From the NCBI GenBank assembly GCA_963702835.1, contig OY969762.1, positions 1,426,001 to 1,490,000 of the forward strand: a DNA stretch of 64,000 nt, written 5' to 3'. Position numbers and translations under genes: made by a program. Origin of the DNA: JAFGAV01 sp041479055. GTDB taxonomy: Bacteria > Acidobacteriota > Aminicenantia > Aminicenantales > JAFGAV01. Below the pieces are notes generated by a model. It saw only the letters and a program-made list of their open reading frames with translations. It did no database searches and was not told the origin of the DNA. Below, piece by piece: positions 1 to 8,197 of the stretch (its first letter is position 1; every line of letters begins with the position of its first letter).

Positions 1-466
1 GGAGGGCATTGACCACGGCCAGGCCCAGCCCGGCCAGGGCCACGATGATGATGATGAGAATGGCCACCGAGGATACAGCGCCGGCCAGGGGGCTGACCTC
101 ATAGCGGGCGATCTCGGCCAGCGACCGGCCCTTGCGCCGCAGCGAGGCGCCCAGGATCAGGAAGTCGTGGACGCCGCCGGCAATAACGGCGCCCAGCAGC
201 ATCCACAGCAGGCCGGGAGCAAAGCCGAATTGAGCGGCCAGCACGGGGCCGATGAGCGGCCCGGCCCCGGAAATGGCGGCAAAGTGATGGCCGAACAGGA
301 CATACTTGTTGGTGGGGTGGTAGTTGGTGCCGTCCCGCAGAGCCACGGCCGGTACGATGCGGCGGTCGTCCAGGACCATGATCTTGGCCGCCAGGAAAGC
401 GCTGTAATAGCGGTAAGCCAGGACCATGACCAGCAGGGTCACGATGACGATGGGAACAGCGTTCAT
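1..466 (-). CDS. cstA: Carbon starvation protein CstA, N-terminal part (runs off window)
   Basis: The first 155 residues of a CstA-family peptide/pyruvate permease, an inner-membrane transporter. I translated the reverse strand from the ATG at 466-464; the frame stays open to the window edge, so the C-terminus is missing. Visible features are a first membrane helix rich in V/I/L, a motif reading TNKYVLFGHHFAAISGAGPL, the following GPVLAAQFGFAPG stretch, and a GGVHDFLILGASLRRKG segment, all typical of the CstA core. In the family it imports peptides or pyruvate under carbon limitation. A promoter-like TTGACC-N18-TATATG lies upstream at 488-517. Confidence 0.93.
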   Translation of the reverse strand, partial: MNAVPIVIVTLLVMVLAYRYYSAFLAAKIMVLDDRRIVPAVALRDGTNYHPTNKYVLFGHHFAAISGAGPLIGPVLAAQFGFAPGLLWMLLGAVIAGGVHDFLILGASLRRKGRSLAEIARYEVSPLAGAVSSVAILIIIIVALAGLGLAVVNAL

Positions 467-487
467 CTCGTTTTTACAAAACACTAT

Positions 488-517
488 CATATAGCACAGG
501 GCTGCGCAGACGGTCAA
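488..517 (-). promoter_or_regulatory. Sigma-70-like promoter of cstA
   Basis: On the minus strand a TTGACC -35 (517-512) and a TATATG -10 (493-488) are separated by 18 bp, 21 bp upstream of the cstA ATG. Pattern match only. Confidence 0.5.
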
Positions 518-544
518 TGATAAGCAGGTGTCCTGATAAAAAGA

Positions 545-1354
545 TCAAGATGCCGGCGCCAGCAGGCGATGGAAGGTCCAGCCGGCGTCCTCATATTTCT
601 GCCGCTGGAGGCGGCGGATGGCGTCGCGCTCTTCGGGGGTGAAAGCCAGGCGTTCGAAGGTCGCCCCGAAAAATTCGGCAAAGCCTTCCTGGAAGCGCTC
701 GACCGCCCAGTCAAAGGAAACCTGGCTGCCCAGAAGCTCGGACAGCGAGGTCATCCGCATTCTTTCTCCCTCGGCCGGCAGGCGGGTGATGGAGCGCAGC
801 AGCGCTTCATCATGCTCCAGGGGGATCGAACCGTGCTGGAGAAACATTTTCCCTATTCTTTTCTGAGCGCTGCCGACGATCTTCCTTCCCTCGGCCTGCA
901 GCTCGTCGCGGCCGGGTAGGGAGAAACAGGGGACCGTGCCCCGGCTGTATTCTGCCGGCGGAGTTCCGGCCAACTCGGGCCGAAGGCCCATCTTCCGCAG
1001 ACCCAGGCTCAAAGCCTGAGAGATGCGCCGATAGGATTCGGTCACGGTCGTGGAGAAAAGGGAATCATCCGAAGAAACAAGAGCGTAGGTCACTTCCCGG
1101 TCGTGGAGCACTAATTTTCCGCCAGTGATGCGCCGGACGATGTCCACGCCGCGCCGCCGGCAGAAATCCGCGTCCACTGCCTGAGCGGCGTCCTGGGAGC
1201 AGCCCAGCGAGGCGGTCGGCCTCTCCCATTGATAGAAGCGCAACGAGGTGGACGGCCTGTCCGTCAACCCGGACAGGAGAAACTCGTCCACGGCCATGTT
1301 CCAGGAGCCTTTCAGGGGCAGCCGGTCTAGAAAAAGATGCCAGGTTCGGGTCAT
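545..1354 (-). CDS. Lipoate/octanoate ligase-transferase family protein (LipM-like)
   Basis: A 269-residue member of the BPL/LplA/LipB fold family, which attaches octanoyl or lipoyl groups to lipoyl domains. The RRITGGKLVLHD motif is the acyl-binding RRxTGG signature. A Cys in CFSLPGRDEL followed by EGRKIVGSAQKR matches the catalytic-Cys context of LipM octanoyltransferases rather than ATP-using LplA, so octanoyltransferase is the likelier role. The open frame reaches to 1447, but that part reads through the tRNA. I chose the ATG at 1354, which has a GGACGGAG-like ribosome site. It lies just downstream of the tRNA-Gly on the same strand and may be co-transcribed with it. Confidence 0.8.
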   Translation of the reverse strand: MTRTWHLFLDRLPLKGSWNMAVDEFLLSGLTDRPSTSLRFYQWERPTASLGCSQDAAQAVDADFCRRRGVDIVRRITGGKLVLHDREVTYALVSSDDSLFSTTVTESYRRISQALSLGLRKMGLRPELAGTPPAEYSRGTVPCFSLPGRDELQAEGRKIVGSAQKRIGKMFLQHGSIPLEHDEALLRSITRLPAEGERMRMTSLSELLGSQVSFDWAVERFQEGFAEFFGATFERLAFTPEERDAIRRLQRQKYEDAGWTFHRLLAPAS

Positions 1355-1386
1355 GACTCCGTCCGATGAATGCGGCCTCAAAAAAA

Positions 1387-1461
1387 TGGAGCGGGCAACG
1401 GGATTCGAACCCGCGACTCCGAGCTTGGGAAGCTCGCACTCTACCACTGAGTTATGCCCGC
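1387..1461 (-). tRNA. tRNA-Gly, anticodon CCC
   Basis: A 75-nt cloverleaf on the minus strand. The acceptor stem GCGGGCA pairs with TGCCCGC; the D-arm, the T-arm with GGTTCGAATCC, and an encoded CCA end are all present. The anticodon stem CGAGC/GCTCG closes the loop TTCCCAA, giving anticodon CCC, which reads GGG. A run of seven T follows the CCA directly. Confidence 0.95.
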
Positions 1462-1488
1462 TCGTCGCTCCGCAGCCGAGCGCCCCTT

Positions 1489-1517
1489 AGTTTAGTGATT
1501 ATCGCCGTCGATTTCAA
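1489..1517 (-). promoter_or_regulatory. Sigma-70-like promoter of tRNA-Gly
   Basis: TTGAAA (1517-1512), a 17-bp spacer, and TAAACT (1494-1489) on the minus strand place the predicted transcript start about 20 nt before the mature tRNA 5' end. A second TATAAT at 1522-1517 overlaps the -35 and looks less well placed. Confidence 0.55.
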
Positions 1518-1541
1518 TTATAAAGAGGAGCGAATTTCTAT

Positions 1542-2249
1542 TTATTGAACGGTAAAGGACCTCTTGTCGGAAATGATGTTCCCTCCCTTTTTGACGGCGA
1601 CATCATAAGTGCCGGGCGACATTTGGGGAACTTTGAATATAATTTTTGAATTAGTCCAGGAAATGATATTCGTAACCTGGGTCGACCCCATCATCAGAAC
1701 CTGACTCCCCTGGGGGGATTCCAGTCTCAATAAATACCCCTCGACTTGAGTGCCGACCGGGCCGGCCTTAGGCTTCGGCTCGCCGTCCCAATAAACAAGA
1801 AAACGGAAGGCAAACTCCGGGGAAAGAATCTTGAGCTGGGGAGGTTTCAGGAGAAGTGGCGGCTGAGGCACAAGCTCGCCTATGGCGAATTTATATATAT
1901 GATCGTATATAATTATGGGACTGAGGAAACGCGTGTACATGCCGATGCCCGTATTTCCCCAGTCCAAATAGAGCTGCGGGTCTGTGGCCGGCTTGCCGTC
2001 CACAACCACGACCCGGCTTCCCCGCGTGCCGTTGAATCCCCAGCCCGCAATAGAGATGTCTCCACAATAATAGCCCATGTTCCAGCATTTGACCGAGGTA
2101 ATATTGGTAATGAACGGGGGCTTCAAGGTCGCCTCAAGCTGCTTTTGCGCAGCCGGAGGCGGCTGCTGAGTCCTCAGCTGCGCCGCTGAAAAAGCGGCCA
2201 AACCGACCAGGAGCGATAAAGTCAGCAAGCCCATCATCTTTTTTCCCAT
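1542..2249 (-). CDS. Exported protein of unknown function, possible IPT/TIG-like C-terminal domain
   Basis: A 235-residue protein with a clear Sec signal peptide (MGKK, then a Leu/Val/Ala-rich core ending near AAFSA). The rest is beta-rich. The C-terminal 80 residues (GTQVEGYLLRLESPQG, later VTNIISWTNSKIIFKVP and SPGTYDVAV) read like an immunoglobulin-like IPT/TIG repeat. I do not recognise the N-terminal half, which has two Cys around CWNMGYYC. The frame could begin at an upstream TTG (2255), but the ATG at 2249 has AAAGGAG seven bases before it. It has its own promoter, and the lipoprotein gene lies upstream on the same strand. Function unknown. Confidence 0.7.
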   Translation of the reverse strand: MGKKMMGLLTLSLLVGLAAFSAAQLRTQQPPPAAQKQLEATLKPPFITNITSVKCWNMGYYCGDISIAGWGFNGTRGSRVVVVDGKPATDPQLYLDWGNTGIGMYTRFLSPIIIYDHIYKFAIGELVPQPPLLLKPPQLKILSPEFAFRFLVYWDGEPKPKAGPVGTQVEGYLLRLESPQGSQVLMMGSTQVTNIISWTNSKIIFKVPQMSPGTYDVAVKKGGNIISDKRSFTVQ

Positions 2250-2269
2250 GATCAAACTCCTTTGTGAAA

Positions 2270-2298
2270 AGATTAATCGATACCAAGGCCAAAGTCAA
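2270..2298 (-). promoter_or_regulatory. Sigma-70-like promoter of the exported protein gene
   Basis: TTGACT (2298-2293), a 17-bp spacer, and TAATCT (2275-2270), about 20 nt before the ATG at 2249. Confidence 0.55.
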
Positions 2299-2314
2299 TA
2301 AGACAAGAAATTCA

Positions 2315-3547
2315 TCAGCGATGATGAGGAATCGCCTGGGTGATGTCCTCGACTGAAACACCGAGAAGAGCCTTGGCCACCCGGTTCAGCTCCGCCTCCG
2401 GCCCCTGGAGATGAATCGTCCGGTGGAGGTGGGTCATTGTTTCGCCCGGCTTGAGGGCGGCGGCCGGAGACGACGTTTCCAGCTCATAGAAAGGCCCCAG
2501 GGGCTTGGCGCCGGGCTCGGCCGGGCCGTCGTTGTAGCTGTTGACCACGTCGCCGCCGTAAGGGTTATCCTGGATCTGCCACATGGAATTGACATAGTCG
2601 GCAACGCCCGGCGAGAAGGTAAATTGCACCAGGGTCAGGACTTTGTGCTGGGCATCGTAGCTGCCCAGGACGGGCTTGGCCCGCCGCGGAGAAATGCCGA
2701 TCTTGCTCCGGAGCAGGCCGTCGCCTTTGAAAAAGACGGCGCTGGCGGCCAGGGCCAGCCGGTCGGCCGGCACCTTGCCGAAGTAGGCGTCGTTGACCAC
2801 GGGCCCCAGATCGGATTCGGGACCGGCCTGGAAGGGAATGACCACGGTTGTGGCCGGCCAGGGGTTGAACATGCCCAGGATCCAGATGGACAGCAGCCCG
2901 GTCTCCTTTTTCCATTCCAGCGGCCCCGTGTTTTTAATGATGTTGACCGTTTCAAAGGCCGTCTGCTTGACATCCGGGCCGAGGCCGAGGCCCAGGTGTT
3001 CCTGCACCTTTTCCCGGGTCAGCAGCCTGACTTCCCGTACCGCCTCCAGCTTGAACTCCGTTCCGGAATAATTCTTGAGGGATATCTCCTGGCGAAAAAC
3101 GGCTCTGGCTTTTTCCGCCAGGACGACTTGGAAAGGGTTCCAATCGATGGCTGCCGGCACATACCAATTTTCCAGGTCGAACGGGCTGCCCGCCTCGAAA
3201 AAGATCGAGAACTGGCCTCCCTCCGGCCCCAGCCAGAAACGGTCCTCTCCGCCGAAGACGTTGATATGTTCCTGGTACCGGCCCGAGGCGATGAGTTCGC
3301 GATTTATCCAGCCGAAGCTTAGCCCTCTATCCCCGTCGGCCGTGCTGGTCACCACCCGCCCCTGCCAGTCGGCCACCAGGGCCACCCGCGAGCGTCCCGT
3401 CTCGTCCGACAGGATGATGACCGGTTTGAATTTTTTCAGGAATTCCACGTCGTCTTTAAAGGTCATCGTCTTCACCTTGTCCGTTCCGCTCCGGCAGCCG
3501 GCCAGGAGCAGGAGGGCCAAAGTCAAGATCCATACCGGGTTTTTCAT
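2315..3547 (-). CDS. Lipoprotein resembling the DUF6786 family
   Basis: A 410-residue protein with a lipoprotein signal peptide: a short basic start, a Leu-rich core, and the lipobox LLLAGC, with Cys18 the predicted lipid-modified residue. The body contains HINVFGGEDRFWLGPEGGQF and GSPFDLENWYVP. As I recall, these resemble DUF6786, a beta-rich family thought to share the galactose-mutarotase/carbohydrate-binding fold. I cannot verify that assignment here. A strong GAGGAGG ribosome site precedes the ATG. It sits alone between DUF218 and the exported protein, both on the same strand. Enzymatic activity unknown. Confidence 0.65.
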   Translation of the reverse strand: MKNPVWILTLALLLLAGCRSGTDKVKTMTFKDDVEFLKKFKPVIILSDETGRSRVALVADWQGRVVTSTADGDRGLSFGWINRELIASGRYQEHINVFGGEDRFWLGPEGGQFSIFFEAGSPFDLENWYVPAAIDWNPFQVVLAEKARAVFRQEISLKNYSGTEFKLEAVREVRLLTREKVQEHLGLGLGPDVKQTAFETVNIIKNTGPLEWKKETGLLSIWILGMFNPWPATTVVIPFQAGPESDLGPVVNDAYFGKVPADRLALAASAVFFKGDGLLRSKIGISPRRAKPVLGSYDAQHKVLTLVQFTFSPGVADYVNSMWQIQDNPYGGDVVNSYNDGPAEPGAKPLGPFYELETSSPAAALKPGETMTHLHRTIHLQGPEAELNRVAKALLGVSVEDITQAIPHHR

Positions 3548-3659
3548 GAGACCTCCTCAGGCCGCCGTCCGCCGGCGGCGACACGCGCCGGATTCATCGA
3601 TAGCCTCGCCCTGGTGAGCTTGATCCGTGTCCCAATTCGGAGCGAGTCACCTATTTTCT

Positions 3660-4367
3660 TTAGTAGAATATCCTGTAGAAAAGCAGCCCGAGGTATTCGC
3701 TGATGGCCGTGGAGCAGCCCAGCAAGGCCTGAGCCTCCGGCAGGGCGCTCCTCCAGGAATACCGGATGGTGCGTCCGACCACATCAAAATCCGCCGGATA
3801 AAATTCGGCCGGGAAGCCGAGCTTCTTCAGGGAGAGCAGGATCCTCTTTCCGTGGAAGGCCGAGGAAACGATCAAGGGCCGCCGGAAACCGCGACGGCGG
3901 CAGATGTCCCGAGCCTGGCGCAGGTTCTCCAGGGTATCCCGGCTGTCGGTCTCCAGGATGACCATGTCCCGCGGCACTCCCAATCTTTCCAGGGCCATGG
4001 TGAAATTCTCCCTGTCCACCGCGCTGTGTTTGAGGCTGATGTAGCCCGAAAAGAGAATCGGCACTCCCAGCCTTTTCTGGAGCTGGATGGCCGGCCCCAT
4101 CCTTTCGCCGTATCCGCTGAGGACAACGACAATATCGGCCTCCGTCAGCCGGGGCTCAGGAAGGCCTGTCTCCAGGCCGCGGGTCAGGAGGTCGGACACG
4201 GGAGGCGCGGACAGGCCCCAGATGACGAGGGCCAGGGCCAGTAGGAACAACGCAGTCCTCCTCGCTTTTCTGCGCCAGAGGAGGATGCCCGCCGCCAAAA
4301 GCAAAGTGATGAACAGGCCGGGCGGCACCAGGAAGGCGGCCACGATCTTCTTCAGGATAAACAGCAC
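3660..4367 (-). CDS. YdcF/SanA-like DUF218 membrane protein
   Basis: A 235-residue protein with two N-terminal membrane helices (about 1-55) and then a DUF218 domain facing the periplasm or cytoplasm. Family hallmarks are visible: ADIVVVLSGYGERMGPAIQL, SGYISLKHS, GVPRDMVILETDSRDTLEN, and a C-terminal VSSAFHGKR. Relatives (ElyC, SanA, YdcF) influence envelope integrity or undecaprenyl-phosphate handling; the chemistry is not established. The start is a GTG with GGGGGG a few bases before. It begins 25 bp after galK ends and may be the last gene of the galactose operon transcript. Confidence 0.8.
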   Translation of the reverse strand: MLFILKKIVAAFLVPPGLFITLLLAAGILLWRRKARRTALFLLALALVIWGLSAPPVSDLLTRGLETGLPEPRLTEADIVVVLSGYGERMGPAIQLQKRLGVPILFSGYISLKHSAVDRENFTMALERLGVPRDMVILETDSRDTLENLRQARDICRRRGFRRPLIVSSAFHGKRILLSLKKLGFPAEFYPADFDVVGRTIRYSWRSALPEAQALLGCSTAISEYLGLLFYRIFY

Positions 4368-4392
4368 GGTTCCCCCCTTTTTTTGGCGATCT

Positions 4393-5559
4393 TCAGAGAA
4401 GACCTTTTATCACTTCCGTCCCCGAGGACAGCAGGCTGACGTAAAAAAAAGGCTCTCGGCCTGTCCGGTCGAGATAGTCTTTGCCCACCTTGCTCCGGAA
4501 TTCCTCCAGAGCCCCTTCTTCCACCAAGTTGATGGTGCAGCCGCCGAACCCGGCCCCCATCATCCGGCTGCCCAGGACGCCCGGAACCTTTCCGGCAGCC
4601 TCGGTCAGGATATCCAACTCCCGGCAACTGACCTCATAGTCGTCCCGGAGCCCGGCGTGGGAGGCGTCCATACGGCGGCCGAAGGAAGCGAAGTCGCCCC
4701 GCTCCAAGTCCCGGCAAGCCGATTCCACTCGCTCGTTCTCACCGACGACATAGGCGCAACGCCGGAAGACGACGGGGTCCAGATCGCGGCGATGGGCCTC
4801 CAGAAAGTCCGCCGCTACATCCCTCAGGCTCCGCAGAGCGGAGTTGGTTTTCCTGAGGACCTTGACTCCCTCCTCGCACTGCGAACGCCGGATGTTGTAC
4901 TCGGAAGAGGCCAGCTCGCGCTTGACCCTGGTGTCGCACAGAACGATCCGCAGGTCGTCCCGCTCAAAGGGATAGTAGCTGTGCTCCAGGCTGCGGCAGT
5001 CCAGCTTGAGGACCGTCCTGGGCCGGCCGAAAATGTTGATGAACTGGTCCATGATGCCGCAGCGCACGCCGACAAATTCGTTTTCGGCGCGCTGGGCCAG
5101 GCGGACGAGGTCAAGCGGCTCAAGCCGAAAGTCGAACAGGCGGTCCAGGCCGAAGGCCAGGCCGGCTTCCAGGGCGGCCGAAGAGGACAGGCCGGCGCCC
5201 ATGGGGATGTCCCCGCCGAAGACGCAGCGAAATCCCGGAACCCGGCGGCCGGACTTCTGAATTTCGAGAACGACTCCCATCAAGTAGTTCGGCCAGCGGA
5301 GTTCGGTCCGGGCGATACGGTCTGGCCGGAAGACAAAGGCTTGAGCCAGGTCGTTGGCCTGCAGAAAGCATTCCTCGTTGCCGGAAGGGCCCAGGGCCAA
5401 GATGATGGCCTTATCCACGGCGGCCGGCAAGACAAAGCCCTCATTATAATCGGTGTGTTCGCCGATAAGGTTGACTCGGCCGGGAGAGCGGATGAGAAGG
5501 GGCTCCTCCCCGAAGATTTTCTTATAGGCGGCCCGGATGGCCGCAACCTTGTCGTCCAC
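4393..5559 (-). CDS. galK: Galactokinase
   Basis: A GHMP kinase that phosphorylates alpha-D-galactose with ATP in the Leloir pathway. The N-terminal galactokinase signature GRVNLIGEHTDYNEGFVLPA is intact, as are the ATP-binding GAGLSSSAALE and the C-terminal MMGAGFGGCTINLV. The open frame runs to 5700, but homology begins near VDDKVAAIRAAYK. I chose the GTG at 5559, which has GAGGAAGGG just before it, giving 388 residues, the usual family length. It lies 14 bp behind a small membrane protein and downstream of a sodium:sugar symporter, consistent with one galactose uptake operon. No galT, galE or mutarotase is in this window. Confidence 0.95.
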   Translation of the reverse strand: MDDKVAAIRAAYKKIFGEEPLLIRSPGRVNLIGEHTDYNEGFVLPAAVDKAIILALGPSGNEECFLQANDLAQAFVFRPDRIARTELRWPNYLMGVVLEIQKSGRRVPGFRCVFGGDIPMGAGLSSSAALEAGLAFGLDRLFDFRLEPLDLVRLAQRAENEFVGVRCGIMDQFINIFGRPRTVLKLDCRSLEHSYYPFERDDLRIVLCDTRVKRELASSEYNIRRSQCEEGVKVLRKTNSALRSLRDVAADFLEAHRRDLDPVVFRRCAYVVGENERVESACRDLERGDFASFGRRMDASHAGLRDDYEVSCRELDILTEAAGKVPGVLGSRMMGAGFGGCTINLVEEGALEEFRSKVGKDYLDRTGREPFFYVSLLSSGTEVIKGLL

Positions 5560-5573
5560 TTTCCCTTCCTCGC

Positions 5574-5801
5574 CTACTCCGCCGATGATTTCCGTCCGAT
5601 AAGGATAAAGACCGTTCCGGCCAGGACCATGAACCCGCCCCACCAGATCTCGGGATGGAGCGAGGCCAGGACCTTGGGCGGGCCGAGGGGCCGGACCCAC
5701 AGGCCGTAGAGGCCGGCCAGGAGGATGACCAGGCCCATGGTCAGCAGGATCAGGCCGACGAAGAACCAGATGGGCTTCATCTTGGGCGCATCAGGAGCCA
5801 T
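5574..5801 (-). CDS. Small two-helix membrane protein of the galactose operon
   Basis: 75 residues with two hydrophobic helices (about 11-34 and 52-69) separated by a polar loop with Trp and Pro. No domain recognised. It starts 14 bp after the symporter stop and ends 14 bp before galK, with a GAGGGGG ribosome site. The tight spacing argues that it is a real gene and possibly an accessory subunit of the symporter; that role is inferred from position only. Confidence 0.7.
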   Translation of the reverse strand: MAPDAPKMKPIWFFVGLILLTMGLVILLAGLYGLWVRPLGPPKVLASLHPEIWWGGFMVLAGTVFILIGRKSSAE

Positions 5802-5815
5802 GGTTTTTCACCCCC

Positions 5816-7477
5816 TCACCAGAAATAAATATTCAAAAGGATAAGCACGATCAAGGACAGCACGGCGTAGAAAACGGGCCGCCGATACCAGCTGATCCCG
5901 GCCTCGGCCGGCATGCGCTTCAGCCCTTTGACCAGGCCGGTCAGCTCCTCATCCGTCTTCCTTTTGGTGAACCGGCTGATCAGGATGGTGACCAGGGCGC
6001 AGATGAGCCAGGCCCACCAGGCCCGCCAGAAGTTGACCGCCATATCCGAGGAGATGCCGGACAGGACGATAAGACGCGCCGATATCCAATTGAACTTCAC
6101 GCCCAGGTACATGGTGATCGAGGACCCCATCCCGGCGATCAAGCCCCAGAAGGCGCCGTCCGGAGTGATCCACTTGATGAACATGCCCAGGAGCATGGTG
6201 GCAAAGAGGGGCGCGTTGACCCAGGAAAAGATGGTCTGCATATAATCCATGATGGTGGGCATGCTCTTGGCCCAGTAAGCCGTGCCCACGCTGAGGAGGA
6301 TGCCCACCACGGTGGCCGCCCGGCCCATCCGCAGCAGATGCCGGGGCGAGGCTGTCCTGTTGATGACCGAATGGTAGATGTCGTAAGTCCACACCGTGTT
6401 GAAGGCGCTGATGTTCCCGGCCTGGCCGGCCATGAACCCGGCCAGCAGGGCGGTGATGCCCAGGCCGACCAGCCCCGGCGGCAGGTAGCGGCCGATGAGC
6501 ATGGGCAGGGCCGAATCATAGTTCACCTTGCCCGCGTCCGAAATCAAATGAAAGCCGCTGTGGGGGTCGCGAGTGAGGGCCAGGGCAATGAGGCCGCTGA
6601 GGATGACCAGGAACGGAACGGCCATTTTGAAAAAAGAGGCCAGGATGGGCGTCATCCGCGCGGAGCGGAGGTTCCGCGCGGAGAAGGCCCGCTGGACTAC
6701 CAGGAAATCCGTCGTCCAGTAGCCGAAGGACAGCACAAAGCCCAGCCCCAGGACGATCCCGGCCCAGGTGATGAGCATGCCGTTGTGGGCCGGGTTGGCT
6801 GAGTTGGACCACAGCTTGGCGAACCCCTCCGGGACGCGACGCAGGATCTCGTCCCAGCTCCCGATCTCGACCAGTCCCAGCACTGAGACCAGAAACAGGC
6901 CGAACCAGATAAGGAAGAACTGGATGATCTCGGTGAAGATGGCCGACAGCAGGCCGCTCAGAGTGACATACACGGCCACGGTCAGAGCCGAAGCCCACAT
7001 GCTGACGTCCCAGTTCCAGCCCACAAAAGTGTGCAGGACCAGGGCCATGGCATAGAGGTTGATGCCCGAAACGAGAAGGGTCATAGCCGCGAAGGAGAAG
7101 CCGTTCAGCACGCGCGTCTTCTCGTCGAAGCGGAGCTTGAGGTAGCCGGGAATGGATTTGATCCGGCTGCTGTAATAAAAGGGCATCATGTAGATGCCCA
7201 GGAAGAGCATGGCCGGGATGGCGCCGATCCAATAGAAATGGGCCACGTACATCCCGTACTTGAAGGTATTGCCGGCCATGCCCATCAGCTCCAGGGCGCC
7301 CAGGTTGGCCGATACAAAAGCCAGCCCGGCCACCCAGGAAGAATTCTTGCGGCCGGCCAGGAAAAAATCTTCCTCGCTCCGGGTGAACCGTTTGAGGTAG
7401 ATGCCGATGCCCAGGACGAAAGCGAAATAGATGAGAATGATGACCCAATCGACGACGGTTAGGCCGATGGCCTGCAT
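5816..7477 (-). CDS. Sodium:solute symporter (SSS/SGLT family), probably galactose or related sugar
   Basis: A 553-residue multi-helix symporter of the SSS family. It begins with the family-typical DWVIILIYFAFVLGIGIYLK and contains DFFLAGRKNSSWVAGLAFV, then a sodium-site-like helix ANLGALELMGMAGN. About 14 membrane segments are visible, with a last helix at the extreme C-terminus. Sugar specificity is inferred from the downstream galactokinase. The frame has an upstream TTG (7483), but the ATG at 7477 has AAGGAG at good spacing. It is the first gene of the operon. Its promoter (7542-7571) abuts an exact tandem repeat (7572-7597), a likely regulator site. Confidence 0.9.
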   Translation of the reverse strand: MQAIGLTVVDWVIILIYFAFVLGIGIYLKRFTRSEEDFFLAGRKNSSWVAGLAFVSANLGALELMGMAGNTFKYGMYVAHFYWIGAIPAMLFLGIYMMPFYYSSRIKSIPGYLKLRFDEKTRVLNGFSFAAMTLLVSGINLYAMALVLHTFVGWNWDVSMWASALTVAVYVTLSGLLSAIFTEIIQFFLIWFGLFLVSVLGLVEIGSWDEILRRVPEGFAKLWSNSANPAHNGMLITWAGIVLGLGFVLSFGYWTTDFLVVQRAFSARNLRSARMTPILASFFKMAVPFLVILSGLIALALTRDPHSGFHLISDAGKVNYDSALPMLIGRYLPPGLVGLGITALLAGFMAGQAGNISAFNTVWTYDIYHSVINRTASPRHLLRMGRAATVVGILLSVGTAYWAKSMPTIMDYMQTIFSWVNAPLFATMLLGMFIKWITPDGAFWGLIAGMGSSITMYLGVKFNWISARLIVLSGISSDMAVNFWRAWWAWLICALVTILISRFTKRKTDEELTGLVKGLKRMPAEAGISWYRRPVFYAVLSLIVLILLNIYFW

Positions 7478-7541
7478 GCGCAAACTCCTTGCTCAAAACG
7501 GGATAATCCCTGACCCGGCGCAGTCGGCCTGGCGTGACTGT

Positions 7542-7571
7542 CGTATAGCACAGGGGCCGAGGCTAAGTCAA
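7542..7571 (-). promoter_or_regulatory. Promoter of the symporter-galK operon
   Basis: TTGACT (7571-7566), an 18-bp spacer, and TATACG (7547-7542) on the minus strand. The spacer end and -10 (TGTGCTATA) resemble those of the cstA promoter at 488-517. Confidence 0.6.
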
Positions 7572-7597
7572 TTTGGAGCTTATCTTTGGAGCTTATC
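7572..7597. repeat. Exact 13-bp tandem repeat next to the -35 of the galactose operon
   Basis: TTTGGAGCTTATC occurs twice with no gap (7572-7584 and 7585-7597), directly upstream of the -35 box. An iterated site at this position is where a transcriptional activator would bind. The regulator is unknown. Confidence 0.75.
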
Positions 7598-7636
7598 TTC
7601 CGTTTCTTGCGGCTTAATATGTATAAGGTAGGGGAT

Positions 7637-7700
7637 GGCCCCTTTGGCCATAAAGGGGGCGAAAGGTAGGTGTCTCCGGAAGGGTCGGAGGGAACGGCGT
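7637..7700 (+). repeat. Dispersed intergenic repeat, copy A (hairpin plus conserved core)
   Basis: A hairpin with arms CCCCTTT (7639-7645) and AAAGGGG (7652-7658) is followed by a core reading AAAGGTAGGTGTCTCCGGAA. The same order, hairpin then near-identical core, occurs inverted at 47398-47460. The remaining gap around it (7484-7770) otherwise holds only the galactose operon promoter; I see no gene. Confidence 0.55.
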
Positions 7701-7770
7701 TAAAAACCCGAACGGGAGCGAGGGCACCCCGGCCGGCGCACCATATTAGATGAACAAGAGCCCCAGCTGC

Positions 7771-8079
7771 CTATTTCAGTTTTTCAGCGCAGTAAGGGCA
7801 AGTAGCCATACCGGGCTTTATATTTTCTTTGCAGTGGGGGCACTTGACCATGCCCGGAGGAGGAGTGGTGCTGGCGTTCAAGGCGGCGGGAGCCCCCTTG
7901 GTTTTATCCTTCATGACCAGGGCGACAATGAGAGCGATAATAAAGAACAGAAAGCCGAAAAGCCACCACAGGCCGAAGCTGTATCCCTTTTTCTTGGCGA
8001 TGTTGGCCGGGATCAGTCCGAGGAGAGCGGCAACGATCAAGCCGATGATGAAAGCCCCAGAGTTGACTTGGCCGTACAT
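7771..8079 (-). CDS. Small membrane protein with C-terminal zinc ribbon
   Basis: 102 residues. Two membrane helices (about 9-28 and 37-60, with LWWLFGFLFFIIALIVALVM) are followed by a Pro-rich linker and a cytosolic zinc ribbon with two CPxC pairs (CPHC and CPYC) 12 residues apart. Proteins of this design are common hypothetical membrane proteins. The zinc ribbon suggests protein or nucleic-acid contact, but no role is known. A GGAGGA ribosome site precedes the ATG. It is divergent from the bactofilin gene at 8198. Confidence 0.75.
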   Translation of the reverse strand: MYGQVNSGAFIIGLIVAALLGLIPANIAKKKGYSFGLWWLFGFLFFIIALIVALVMKDKTKGAPAALNASTTPPPGMVKCPHCKENIKPGMATCPYCAEKLK

Positions 8080-8142
8080 GGAGTCCTCCTTTCAGATGAT
8101 GGTATCACTCTATTCATCCCCGGAGCGGCTGTCAAGCCTTAT

Positions 8143-8171
8143 TTGACAAGGAAAATGACGCGGTCTATAAT
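8143..8171 (+). promoter_or_regulatory. Perfect-consensus sigma-70 promoter of the bactofilin gene
   Basis: TTGACA (8143-8148), exactly 17 bp, TATAAT (8166-8171): both hexamers match the textbook consensus fully. The transcript would start about 20 nt before the ATG at 8198. Confidence 0.85.
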
Positions 8172-8197
8172 CAGGCCTAAAAAGAGAAAGAGGCAAC

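Noticed and set aside
1355..1447. N-terminal extension of the lipM-like protein
   Set aside because: It reads through the tRNA-Gly on the same strand; homology starts at the ATG at 1354.
4087..5709. 540-codon plus-strand frame opposite galK
   Set aside because: galK has every family motif on the minus strand; the plus frame has none.
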